A stretch of 10,249 nucleotides of DNA. Source: JBCBCP01 sp039178165. GTDB taxonomy: Bacteria > Pseudomonadota > Alphaproteobacteria > Rhodobacterales > Rhodobacteraceae. Under the pieces are notes generated by a model. That model ran no database searches. It was not told the origin of the DNA and worked only from the letters and a program-made list of their open reading frames with translations. How positions within the stretch are numbered: the stretch's first letter is position 1; each line of letters opens with the position of its first letter. Position numbers and translations under genes: made by a program. Location: the NCBI GenBank assembly GCA_039178165.1, contig JBCDFL010000123.1, positions 1 through 10,249 of the forward strand, written 5' to 3'. Positions 1 to 5,894 of the stretch are shown in pieces.

Positions 1-486
1 GAGGCCGCGCGCCGGGCCGGCTGGAGGCATCCCTATATCGGCTATGCGGCTGGAGCCGCGGCGACCATTGCCGCGGCGGCTGCCTTGGCGGGAAGCACGG
101 GTGTAATAGCCCTTGTGCTAATCGCGGCTTATGCACAGGCGCAGCTTCTATTGTCCGATTATGTACAGCACTACGGCCTGCGACGGCGGATTCTATCCAC
201 AGGAAAGGCGGAGCCAATCGGCCCCGCCCATTCGTGGAACGCGCCCCATTGGGCCTCCGCGGCGATGATGCTGAACGCGCCGCGCCACTCGGATCACCAC
301 ATGCGGCCCGGACGCGCCTTTCCCGCGCTCGAGCTGAGGTCGGGCATGCCGATGCTGCCCCATTCGCTTCCGGTGATGGCCGTCCTAGCGTTGTTTCCTC
401 CGGTCTGGCGGCGCGTGATGGACCGGCGGGTCGACGCCGTTATGGCGGCGCAGGCTGGCCCGGCGGCGGCCGCCATGGCAGGCTGA
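1..486 (+). CDS. AlkB-like alkane/fatty-acyl hydroxylase, C-terminal part (5' end outside window)
   Basis: The reading frame is open from base 1 and ends at TGA 484-486, giving the last 161 residues of a membrane-bound di-iron hydroxylase of the AlkB/fatty-acid-desaturase superfamily. The family oxidises terminal carbons of alkanes or acyl chains at a His-rich di-iron site on the cytoplasmic face, using rubredoxin-type electron donors. Visible here are a hydrophobic Ala-rich helix (residues about 13-47 of the fragment), the motif D-Y-V-Q-H-Y-G-L at 53-60, H-S-W-N at 77-80, R-H-S-D-H-H at 95-100, and the typical tail P-P-V-W-R-R-V-M-D at 133-141. Classical AlkB has E-H-Y-G-L where this protein has Q-H-Y-G-L, so it belongs to a divergent subgroup and alkane activity should not be assumed. 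The earlier His boxes lie upstream of the window. The next gene starts 4 bases after the stop, suggesting cotranscription. Confidence 0.85.
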   Translation, partial: EAARRAGWRHPYIGYAAGAAATIAAAAALAGSTGVIALVLIAAYAQAQLLLSDYVQHYGLRRRILSTGKAEPIGPAHSWNAPHWASAAMMLNAPRHSDHHMRPGRAFPALELRSGMPMLPHSLPVMAVLALFPPVWRRVMDRRVDAVMAAQAGPAAAAMAG

Positions 487-490
487 GCCC

Positions 491-874
491 ATGCGCCGTC
501 TCCTCGCCCCGCTCCTGATCTGCGCCGCGCCGGCGGCAGCCGAGCCGATGGATGGCGCCGCGTTCGAGGCCTACACGACTGGCCGCACAATGTTCTACGG
601 CAGCGGCGGGCAGGCTTACGGGGCCGAGGAGTACTTTGAGAACCGGCGGGTGCGCTGGTCCTTCCTCGACGGTGAATGCAAGGACGGCACCTGGTACGAA
701 AACGGGCCGATGATCTGCTTCGTCTACGAGGATGAAACGGACCCCCAATGCTGGACGTTCACGCGCGGTGCGGCCGGCCTGATCGCCCGGTTCGAGGGGC
801 GCGGCGACGCGATCTACGAAGCGCAAGATTTGGGCGAGGAGATGGTTTGCCTCGGCCCCAAGGTGGGCGTGTGA
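491..874 (+). CDS. Conserved hypothetical secreted protein, four mature cysteines
   Basis: This 127-residue protein has an N-terminal signal peptide: two Arg, a short hydrophobic stretch, then A-P-A-A-A with likely cleavage after residue 17. A Cys at 11 is not in a good lipobox, because the residue before it is Ile, so a lipoprotein is unlikely. The mature part is acidic and aromatic-rich, with Cys at 63, 76, 87 and 120 that could form two disulfides in the periplasm. The stretch V-R-W-S-F (54-58) and the segments around I-C-F-V-Y-E-D (75-81) and Q-C-W-T-F (86-90) resemble an uncharacterised family I recall from Rhodobacteraceae; its function is unknown. ATG 491 lies 4 bases after the upstream stop and has only a weak purine stretch before it, so translational coupling to the AlkB-like gene is plausible. 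The stop at 872-874 is 4 bases from the end of the convergent xseA gene. Confidence 0.75.
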   Translation: MRRLLAPLLICAAPAAAEPMDGAAFEAYTTGRTMFYGSGGQAYGAEEYFENRRVRWSFLDGECKDGTWYENGPMICFVYEDETDPQCWTFTRGAAGLIARFEGRGDAIYEAQDLGEEMVCLGPKVGV

Positions 875-878
875 CCCC

Positions 879-2414
879 CTAGAACAGTGAGCCTTGTTCG
901 GGCGGTTTGGCCTTCGATCTCGCGGGGCCCTTGCCACCGATCTTGAGCCGTCCATCGGCGAATTCGATCTCCAGCCCTGTGGCAGTCTGTGCGGCGGACT
1001 TGGTCGTCACGACGGCGCTATCGCCCCGCACAACCGCGTAGCCGCGCGCGAGGGTTGCCTTGTAGCTGAGCGTCTCGCGCAGCCGGTCCATCGCCTCCAA
1101 CTTTCGACGCAGCGCGTCCAATTGCGCCGCACCGGTGCGCGCCAACGCGCCCCCGGTCCGCTCCAGCGCCGTCCGCGCGCTGGCGGTCTGCGCGGCGAGG
1201 CGGGCGGGGTCGAACCGGCGCGCGCTGCCGTCGAAACGCTCCGCCTTGGCCGTGACGGCGCGGTCCAGGGCCACCGGAAGGCGCGCGGCGAGGCTGTCCA
1301 GCCGCCGGCGATCTTCGGCGATGCGGCGGCGCAGGGCGGCGGGACGCAGCGCACCGCTGGCATCGGCCAATTGCACCTTGCGGCGCTGCACAGCCCCCGT
1401 CAGCGCTGGACCCAGCCGGTCCGCCTGCCGGTCGAGCCGTTGGCGCGGGATGTCCAAAAGCGACTCGGCCCGCGGCAACGCGCGGCTAAGGTCCGACAAG
1501 CGTTGCGAGCGCCGCCCGAGCCCGTCCGAGGACGCGCGCGCCATCCGCGCGCCCTGCGCCTCAAGCCAGGCTGCGATCTCGTGCCGGACCGGAACCGCTG
1601 CCTCCGCTGCTGCGGTGGGGGTGGGCGCGCGCAGGTCGGACACGAAATCAATCAAGGTCGTATCCGTCTCGTGCCCCACGGCGGAGATAAGCGGGATCTC
1701 AGACGCGGCAGCGGCCCGCGCGACGATTTCTTCGTTAAAACCCCACAAATCTTCGACCGACCCGCCGCCCCGCGCCACGATGATCAGATCGGGCCGGGGC
1801 AGGGCACCGCCGGGCGAAAGCGCGTTCAGGCCGGCGATCCCTCGCGCAACCTCGGGCGCGCAGCCCGCGCCTTGCACAGCGGCGGGCCAGACCAGCACCT
1901 TGCGCGGAAACCGATCGCGCAGGCGGTGCAGAATGTCCCGGATCACGGCGCCCTGGGGCGAGGTGACGACTCCGATCACCTCCGGCAGGTAGGGCAGCTT
2001 CCGCTTGCGCGCAGCGTCGAACAGCCCCTCGGCCGCAAGCGCTTTCTTCCGCTGCTCCAGCAGAACCATCAGCGCGCCCGCGCCTGCGATGGTAATGCGC
2101 TGCGCGTTCAGGGAATATTTCGATTGGAAGCCGGCGGTCATCCGCCCTTCGGCGACGACCTCCATCCCCTCTTCGGGGACGACGCCCAGACCGCTCAGCT
2201 GGCCCTTCCAGGTCATGCAGGCCAGCGTATTTCGGTCGTCCTTCAGATCGAAGTAGAGATGGCCGGAGCGGGCGTGCATCACGCGCCCCACCTCGCCGCG
2301 CACCCTAACCCAGCCCAGTTCGCCCTCGATCAGGCGTTTGACGGTGCCGGAAATCTCCGAGACGGAGAATTCGGGCGTGTTCGAGCCGGGGGCGGGGTCG
2401 TCGATCAGGTCCAT
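879..2414 (-). CDS. xseA: Exodeoxyribonuclease VII large subunit
   Basis: XseA is the catalytic subunit of exonuclease VII, which with several copies of XseB degrades single-stranded DNA from both ends into oligonucleotides in the cytoplasm, in mismatch repair and DNA-damage tolerance. The 511-residue protein has the expected order: an N-terminal OB-fold for ssDNA binding (about 13-110), the catalytic domain with V-T-S-P-Q-G-A-V-I-R-D (150-160), A-R-G-G-G-S-x-E-D-L-W-x-F-N (214-227) and G-H-E-T-D-T-T-L-I-D-F-V-S-D-x-R-A-P-T-P (247-266), then a long Arg/Ala/Leu-rich coiled-coil region (about 275-445) that binds XseB, and the C-terminal L-x-R-G-Y-A segment (456-460). The N-terminal start at 2414 fits close homologues in this group, although its Shine-Dalgarno is weak. 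xseB is not in the window, as is common. The 66-residue gene upstream on the same strand ends 32 bases before this start, so the two are probably cotranscribed. Confidence 0.97.
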   Translation of the reverse strand: MDLIDDPAPGSNTPEFSVSEISGTVKRLIEGELGWVRVRGEVGRVMHARSGHLYFDLKDDRNTLACMTWKGQLSGLGVVPEEGMEVVAEGRMTAGFQSKYSLNAQRITIAGAGALMVLLEQRKKALAAEGLFDAARKRKLPYLPEVIGVVTSPQGAVIRDILHRLRDRFPRKVLVWPAAVQGAGCAPEVARGIAGLNALSPGGALPRPDLIIVARGGGSVEDLWGFNEEIVARAAAASEIPLISAVGHETDTTLIDFVSDLRAPTPTAAAEAAVPVRHEIAAWLEAQGARMARASSDGLGRRSQRLSDLSRALPRAESLLDIPRQRLDRQADRLGPALTGAVQRRKVQLADASGALRPAALRRRIAEDRRRLDSLAARLPVALDRAVTAKAERFDGSARRFDPARLAAQTASARTALERTGGALARTGAAQLDALRRKLEAMDRLRETLSYKATLARGYAVVRGDSAVVTTKSAAQTATGLEIEFADGRLKIGGKGPARSKAKPPEQGSLF

Positions 2415-2446
2415 GGCGCGACGCTACCCCGCTGCACCGGGATGCG

Positions 2447-2647
2447 CTAGCCGTTCAGATCGCTGCAGCAGGTCTGGCAGCCTTTGGCCTTGCCCCCTTC
2501 GTCCTTCGCATGGCCAAGCGCCGTCTCGGGCTTGGCAAAATCGCCAAGCGCTTTGCGTCCGTCTTGGTTGGGCAAGAACTGGCATTCTTCGCTGTGCATA
2601 ATGTGCGTGCCGCCGTCCCGCGCCTCGAGGTTTACGTAGTATTTCAT
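2447..2647 (-). CDS. Small Cys/His-rich protein, unknown function
   Basis: This is a 66-residue soluble protein with no signal peptide or membrane segment. ATG 2645-2647 is preceded by a strong Shine-Dalgarno (AGGAGG, complement of 2653-2658, five bases from the start), so the gene is very likely real. It opens with K-Y-Y-V-N and carries His15, His18, Cys22 and, at the end, G-C-x-x-C-C (56-61), with L-G-D-F (34-37) in the middle. From memory this matches a small uncharacterised family, common in Bacteroidetes and other phyla, in which a G-D-H-x-V-H...C-x-x-L-P half is followed by L-G-x-F and a C-x-x-C end. The spacing of conserved Cys and His suggests a single structural metal site, probably zinc, but this is inference. 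It lies directly upstream of xseA on the same strand (32-base gap) and is divergent from purD. Confidence 0.8.
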   Translation of the reverse strand: MKYYVNLEARDGGTHIMHSEECQFLPNQDGRKALGDFAKPETALGHAKDEGGKAKGCQTCCSDLNG

Positions 2648-2700
2648 CGCCGCCTCCTATGTGCCGGACCAATGCGCCGCGCCGTTCGGGGGTTCCAATC

Positions 2701-2727
2701 GGGGACGCTTTGCGGTCAAAGCGCCCC
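2701..2727 (+). promoter_or_regulatory. Stem-loop in the purD leader
   Basis: GGGG-a-CGCTTTG (2701-2712) pairs with CAAAGCGCCCC (2717-2727) around the four-base loop CGGT. This gives an 11-bp stem with one bulged A. It ends 17 bases before the purD ATG and just before the Shine-Dalgarno-like GGGGGA at 2735-2740. As RNA it could affect purD translation; as DNA it is a dyad between the divergent purD and 66-residue-protein genes and could bind a repressor. No U-run follows, so it is not a standard terminator. The role is unproven. Confidence 0.45.
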
Positions 2728-2744
2728 GAGACATGGGGGACGCG

Positions 2745-4007
2745 ATGAACATTCTGATCTTGGGCGGCGGCGGGCGCGAACACAGCCTGGCTTGGGCGGT
2801 GCTGCAGAACCCCAAATGCGACCGGCTGATCGTCGCGCCGGGCAATGCGGGGATCGCGCGGATCGCGGAATGCGCAACGCTCGATATCCTCGATCCCGGT
2901 GCGGTCGTCGCCTTCGCCGAAGAGGAAAGCATCGACTTCGTCATCGTCGGGCCCGAAGCGCCCCTGGCCGCGGGCGTGGCGGACCGTTTGCGCGATGCGG
3001 GGATCTTGGTCTTCGGCCCCTCGGCGGCGGCGGCGCAGTTGGAGGCGTCGAAGGCATTCACCAAGGGCGTGTGCGATGCGGCGGGCGCGCCGACCGCGGC
3101 CTACGCGCATTTTACCGATGCCTCTGCTGCGAAGGCATACGTGCGGGCGCAAGGCGCGCCCATCGTGGTCAAGGCCGACGGCCTGGCTGCCGGTAAGGGC
3201 GTCATCATTGCCGAGGATATCGCGCAGGCGGAGGCCGCGATTGACGACATGTTCGGCGGCGCGTTCGGCGGCGCCGGCGCCGAGGTGGTGATCGAGGAGT
3301 TCATGCAGGGCGAAGAAGCGTCCTTCTTCGTGCTGTGCGACGGCACCGACGTCCTGCCCATCGGGACCGCGCAAGACCACAAGCGCGTGGGCGAGGGGGA
3401 CACCGGCCCGAACACAGGCGGCATGGGCGCCTATTCGCCCGCGCCGGTGCTGACGGATGCGGTGGCGGCCCGCGCGATGGAGGAGATCATCCGCCCCACC
3501 GTGGCGGAGATGGCGCGGCGCGGCACGCCCTATCAGGGGGTGCTCTACGTCGGGCTGATGATCGAGGGCGGCGCGCCGCGGCTGGTGGAGTACAACGTGC
3601 GCTTCGGCGATCCCGAATGCCAGGTCTTGATGATGCGGCTGGGCGGGCAGGCACTGGACCTGATGCACGCGGCGGCGGAGGGGCGCTTGCCAGATGCGCA
3701 AGTGCACTGGGCCGACGATCACGCGATGACCGTGGTCTTGGCTGCGCAAGGCTATCCGGGCAGCTACCAGAAGGGCACTGCAATAGGTGGTCTCGACGGG
3801 CTGGCGGCGGACAGCTTTCGGATGATGTTCCACGCGGGCACCGACATCCAAGACGGCGCTGTGGTCGCGACCGGCGGGCGGGTCCTGAACGCGACGGCCC
3901 GTGGCCCAAGCCTGCAGGACGCGCGCGACGCGGCCTATGAGCTGGCCGAAGCCGTGGACTGGCCTGACGGGTTCTACCGCACCGATATTGGCTGGCGCGC
4001 GCTTTAG
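2745..4007 (+). CDS. purD: Phosphoribosylamine-glycine ligase (GAR synthetase)
   Basis: PurD joins 5-phosphoribosylamine and glycine using ATP, giving glycinamide ribonucleotide, the second step of de novo purine synthesis in the cytoplasm. The 420-residue protein has the normal bacterial length. It starts with the N-domain M-N-I-L-I-L-G-G-G-G-R-E-H-S (1-14), then P-G-N-A-G (32-36) and V-G-P-E-A-P-L (68-74). The ATP-grasp region shows V-V-K-A-D-G-L-A-A-G-K-G-V (141-153), A-Q-D-H-K-R (209-214), N-T-G-G-M-G-A-Y-S-P (223-232) and the family signature R-F-G-D-P-E-C-Q (286-293). An upstream in-frame ATG (2733) adds four residues, but ATG 2745 places M-N-I-L-I-L-G at the start as in the family and has GGGGGA (2735-2740) before it. 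The gene is alone on its strand, divergent from the 66-residue-protein gene and preceded by a leader hairpin. Its TAG overlaps the TAA of the convergent glutathione transferase gene. Confidence 0.97.
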   Translation: MNILILGGGGREHSLAWAVLQNPKCDRLIVAPGNAGIARIAECATLDILDPGAVVAFAEEESIDFVIVGPEAPLAAGVADRLRDAGILVFGPSAAAAQLEASKAFTKGVCDAAGAPTAAYAHFTDASAAKAYVRAQGAPIVVKADGLAAGKGVIIAEDIAQAEAAIDDMFGGAFGGAGAEVVIEEFMQGEEASFFVLCDGTDVLPIGTAQDHKRVGEGDTGPNTGGMGAYSPAPVLTDAVAARAMEEIIRPTVAEMARRGTPYQGVLYVGLMIEGGAPRLVEYNVRFGDPECQVLMMRLGGQALDLMHAAAEGRLPDAQVHWADDHAMTVVLAAQGYPGSYQKGTAIGGLDGLAADSFRMMFHAGTDIQDGAVVATGGRVLNATARGPSLQDARDAAYELAEAVDWPDGFYRTDIGWRAL

Positions 4008-4690
4008 CGTTTGAACAGATCGCCCTTGGTCGCCTCACCGAGGGAGGCGCGCCGCTCCGCCGCGAGGGCGCGGCCGGCTTGCACGGCGGGCCGGGCGCCG
4101 ACCTCGTCCAGCCAGCGCGCAAGGTGGGGGGTCGTCTCCAGATCGTGTTGCTGGCCCTTCCAAAGCGATGCCCAGCCCCAGGTCGCCATATCCGCGATGG
4201 AGTAGAAGTCACCCGCCACAAACGTGTTCTCCGCCAATTGCCGATCCAGCACGCCGTAGAGGCGGGCGGTTTCCCTTGCGTAGCGTTCCTTGGGGTAGGG
4301 CAGGTCGTTCGGCGGATCCATGGCGGGCGCGTATTTCCAGAAGTGGTGCGTTTGCCCGGCCATCGGGCCCAGGCCGCCCATCTGCCACATGAGCCATTGC
4401 GTCACCGCCCACCGCTCGCGCGCCGTGTTGCCGCCGAACCGGCCGGTCTTTTCGGCGAGGTATTGCAGGATCGCGCCCGACTCGAACAGCGCCAGGGGCG
4501 CCCCATCCGGCCCGTCCGGATCGACGATGGCTGGCATCCGGTTGTTGGGAGAGATCGCGAGGAACGCCGGCGCAAATTGCGCGCCTTTGGTGATGTCGAC
4601 GAGGTGGGTCTTGTAGGGCAGGCCCATCTCTTCCAGCGCGATGGAGACTTTCCAGCCATTGGGCGTGGGCCAGAAATAAAGATCGATCAT
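4004..4690 (-). CDS. Nu-class glutathione transferase, YfcG-like disulfide-bond oxidoreductase
   Basis: This 228-residue cytoplasmic protein closely resembles E. coli YfcG. It has an N-terminal thioredoxin-fold domain beginning M-I-D-L-Y-F-W-P-T-P-N-G-W-K, with Thr9 and Asn11 in the positions YfcG uses to hold glutathione instead of a catalytic Tyr, Ser or Cys. It also has the cis-Pro region N-R-M-P-A-I (50-55) and the glutathione gamma-glutamyl contact F-E-S-G-A-I (69-74). An all-helical C-terminal domain follows, with G-G-L-G-P-M and S-I-A-D-M-A-x-W. Nu-class enzymes bind two glutathiones and reduce small disulfides such as 2-hydroxyethyl disulfide; the physiological substrate is unsettled. 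ATG 4688-4690 has a GGAGG upstream on the minus strand, and upstream in-frame extensions lack family similarity. It starts 26 bases after the alpha/beta hydrolase gene, so the two are probably one transcript. Its TAA overlaps the end of purD. Confidence 0.92.
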   Translation of the reverse strand: MIDLYFWPTPNGWKVSIALEEMGLPYKTHLVDITKGAQFAPAFLAISPNNRMPAIVDPDGPDGAPLALFESGAILQYLAEKTGRFGGNTARERWAVTQWLMWQMGGLGPMAGQTHHFWKYAPAMDPPNDLPYPKERYARETARLYGVLDRQLAENTFVAGDFYSIADMATWGWASLWKGQQHDLETTPHLARWLDEVGARPAVQAGRALAAERRASLGEATKGDLFKR

Positions 4691-4716
4691 GGGGCCCTCC
4701 GGTGCGGCTTTGGCGG

Positions 4717-5631
4717 TCAGGATGCCTGGCGCAGCGCCGCGCGCAAGGGCCGGGGCGCAGAGGGCGGGGCAAAAAGCCGTGAGAACCGTGCGGTCCGCGC
4801 GGCGGGCAGGGCGGCGCGCAGCGCAGGCAGCGGCACGCCGTCCGGGCGCCGCATCGCCGCCGCGTAGAAGGCCAGTAGGCCCGGGCGCGTATAGCCCGAC
4901 CAATGACAGACGCGCCGGCCCGGCGGACGGATCGGGCCAGCGAAGCCGGCGAGCACGGCGAGCGTTTTGGGGCAATCGATCTGGATATTCACCGTGTTGG
5001 GCGCGTCGATCCCGGCGCCTAGGACCCGGTCGCGTGCGGCCGGCGGCGGGACCAGGCAGGTGTAGAGCGCATCGAACACATCGTTCTCACCGCTGATGAT
5101 GTTCAAAAGCTCCGCCCGCCGCCCCGCAGGGCTGTCCAGCGCGGCGTGCGCCCGGCTGGCATAACTCGCCCCGGTGATCGTTAGGACGCGCTGCACGTCG
5201 CCAGGCCGCAGATGGTGCAGTGCCGCGAAGGCGACTTCGGAGCCCATGGAATGCGTCATCAGGTGCAGCGTCCGGTCCGGTGCGGCGTGCTTCAGCTGCC
5301 GAATGGCGCGGGACAGCAAAGCCCCTGCTTCCTGTGTCTGCCGCAGCGCCTCCGCGAGCCGGCCCCGCGCGGGCCAGCCGAAAGCCAACGCCAGCCCCTC
5401 GACCGGATCGCCGCGCCCGAAGCCGAGGCCCGCGGGCCAGCCGGCCCCCGTCGCCAAAAGCCTGCGATGCGGGCAATGCTGCGGATGTCCTGGCTGGTAC
5501 TTGTAGCCATGCACCAGGACCATCATTGGCCCCGTGCCCGCCGCCGCCCGGCGCAGCGCCGCGTCGGCGCAAGCCGGTGAGTTGTGCACCGACAAACCAG
5601 TCGCCGCCGCGTTCACTCTGAGCACAGGCAT
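4717..5631 (-). CDS. Alpha/beta-fold hydrolase (esterase/lipase-like), substrate unknown
   Basis: This 304-residue protein has alpha/beta-hydrolase landmarks. V-L-V-H-G-Y (38-43) supplies the oxyanion-hole loop. T-H-S-M-G-S (126-131) is the nucleophile elbow with Ser128; it has Thr where the usual G-x-S-x-G has its first Gly. Asp184 or Asp187 in E-N-D-V-F-D and His243 in C-H-W-S-G are in the right order for the rest of the triad. The overall look recalls DUF900-like serine hydrolases and unnamed rhodobacteral hydrolases. No signal peptide is evident. The last about 45 residues are rich in Ala, Arg and Pro and probably disordered. ATG 5629-5631 has AAAGG nine bases upstream. It is followed 26 bases later by the YfcG-like transferase gene on the same strand and is divergent from the riboswitch-controlled metZ. 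The substrate cannot be told from sequence. Confidence 0.8.
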   Translation of the reverse strand: MPVLRVNAAATGLSVHNSPACADAALRRAAAGTGPMMVLVHGYKYQPGHPQHCPHRRLLATGAGWPAGLGFGRGDPVEGLALAFGWPARGRLAEALRQTQEAGALLSRAIRQLKHAAPDRTLHLMTHSMGSEVAFAALHHLRPGDVQRVLTITGASYASRAHAALDSPAGRRAELLNIISGENDVFDALYTCLVPPPAARDRVLGAGIDAPNTVNIQIDCPKTLAVLAGFAGPIRPPGRRVCHWSGYTRPGLLAFYAAAMRRPDGVPLPALRAALPAARTARFSRLFAPPSAPRPLRAALRQAS

Positions 5632-5723
5632 CGCCGCGCGCCTTTCACCCGACCGTTCCGCCGCCCCTCTGCCAGAGGCCTATGACGCGGTGATGAAGGT
5701 TTCGTTACCCCGCCGCGCCGGTG

Positions 5724-5752
5724 TTGACGGCGCCGCACCCGCTGCGTATTCA
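5724..5752 (+). promoter_or_regulatory. Predicted sigma70-type promoter for metZ
   Basis: TTGACG (5724-5729, five of six to the -35 consensus) and TATTCA (5747-5752, weaker -10) are separated by exactly 17 bases. Transcription would begin near 5758-5760, right at the 5' strand of the SAM-II P1 helix, which is what a riboswitch leader needs. The position relative to the aptamer supports the call more than the -10 itself. Confidence 0.6.
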
Positions 5753-5757
5753 CGTCC

Positions 5758-5806
5758 CGTGGCGATTTGTTACCGGATTGCGGGCCACGTTAAACACACC
5801 GCTAAA
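5758..5806 (+). ncRNA. SAM-II riboswitch aptamer (metA-type) upstream of metZ
   Basis: The leader carries an H-type pseudoknot matching SAM-II. P1 is CGTGGC (5758-5763) with GCCACG (5784-5789), six perfect pairs. P2 is GCGG (5780-5783) in the P1 loop with CCGC (5799-5802) downstream. The conserved stretches are present: GATTTG after P1 (5764-5769), CCGGATTGC in the loop (5773-5781), TTAAA after P1 (5790-5794) and GCTAAAA (5801-5807). In this class S-adenosylmethionine binds the pseudoknot and lowers expression of methionine-synthesis genes; metZ and metA are typical alphaproteobacterial targets. Here a terminator follows 9 bases after the aptamer, so control is probably by premature termination. 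The gene downstream agrees fully with this role. Confidence 0.93.
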
Positions 5807-5815
5807 AGGTCTTGC

Positions 5816-5855
5816 AAAGGCTCCCTGCGCACGACCTGCGTTCGGGGGCTTTTTT
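5816..5855 (+). terminator. Intrinsic terminator, expression platform of the SAM-II riboswitch
   Basis: AAAGGCTCCC (5816-5825) pairs with GGGGGC plus the first Ts of the run (5844-5853), about ten pairs including two G-U, and six Ts stand at 5850-5855. A small inner helix, CGCA (5828-5831) with TGCG (5837-5840), caps it. It lies between the aptamer and the metZ Shine-Dalgarno, with no gene ending before it, so it is an attenuator and not the end of an upstream gene. Confidence 0.85.
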
Positions 5856-5894
5856 CGTGGCGGACCAGCGCGTTACGCCGCAGGAGGATATAGG

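Noticed and set aside
894..2450. 518-codon open frame on the + strand opposite xseA
   Set aside because: It lies entirely antisense to a well-supported xseA, is rich in Arg, Gly and Gln with no recognisable domain, and is the kind of long spurious frame expected opposite GC-rich genes.
2424..3851. 475-codon open frame on the - strand opposite purD
   Set aside because: It overlaps purD over most of its length and also the 66-residue-protein gene, with a His/Arg-rich composition and no family motifs; it is a codon-bias shadow.
4691..4975. N-terminal extension of the glutathione transferase
   Set aside because: It runs into the hydrolase gene on the same strand in another frame and has no similarity to the family; ATG 4690 has its own Shine-Dalgarno.
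5721..5894. N-terminal extension of metZ through the leader
   Set aside because: The frame is open, but it would translate the riboswitch and terminator. The strong Shine-Dalgarno and family N-terminus place the start at 5895.
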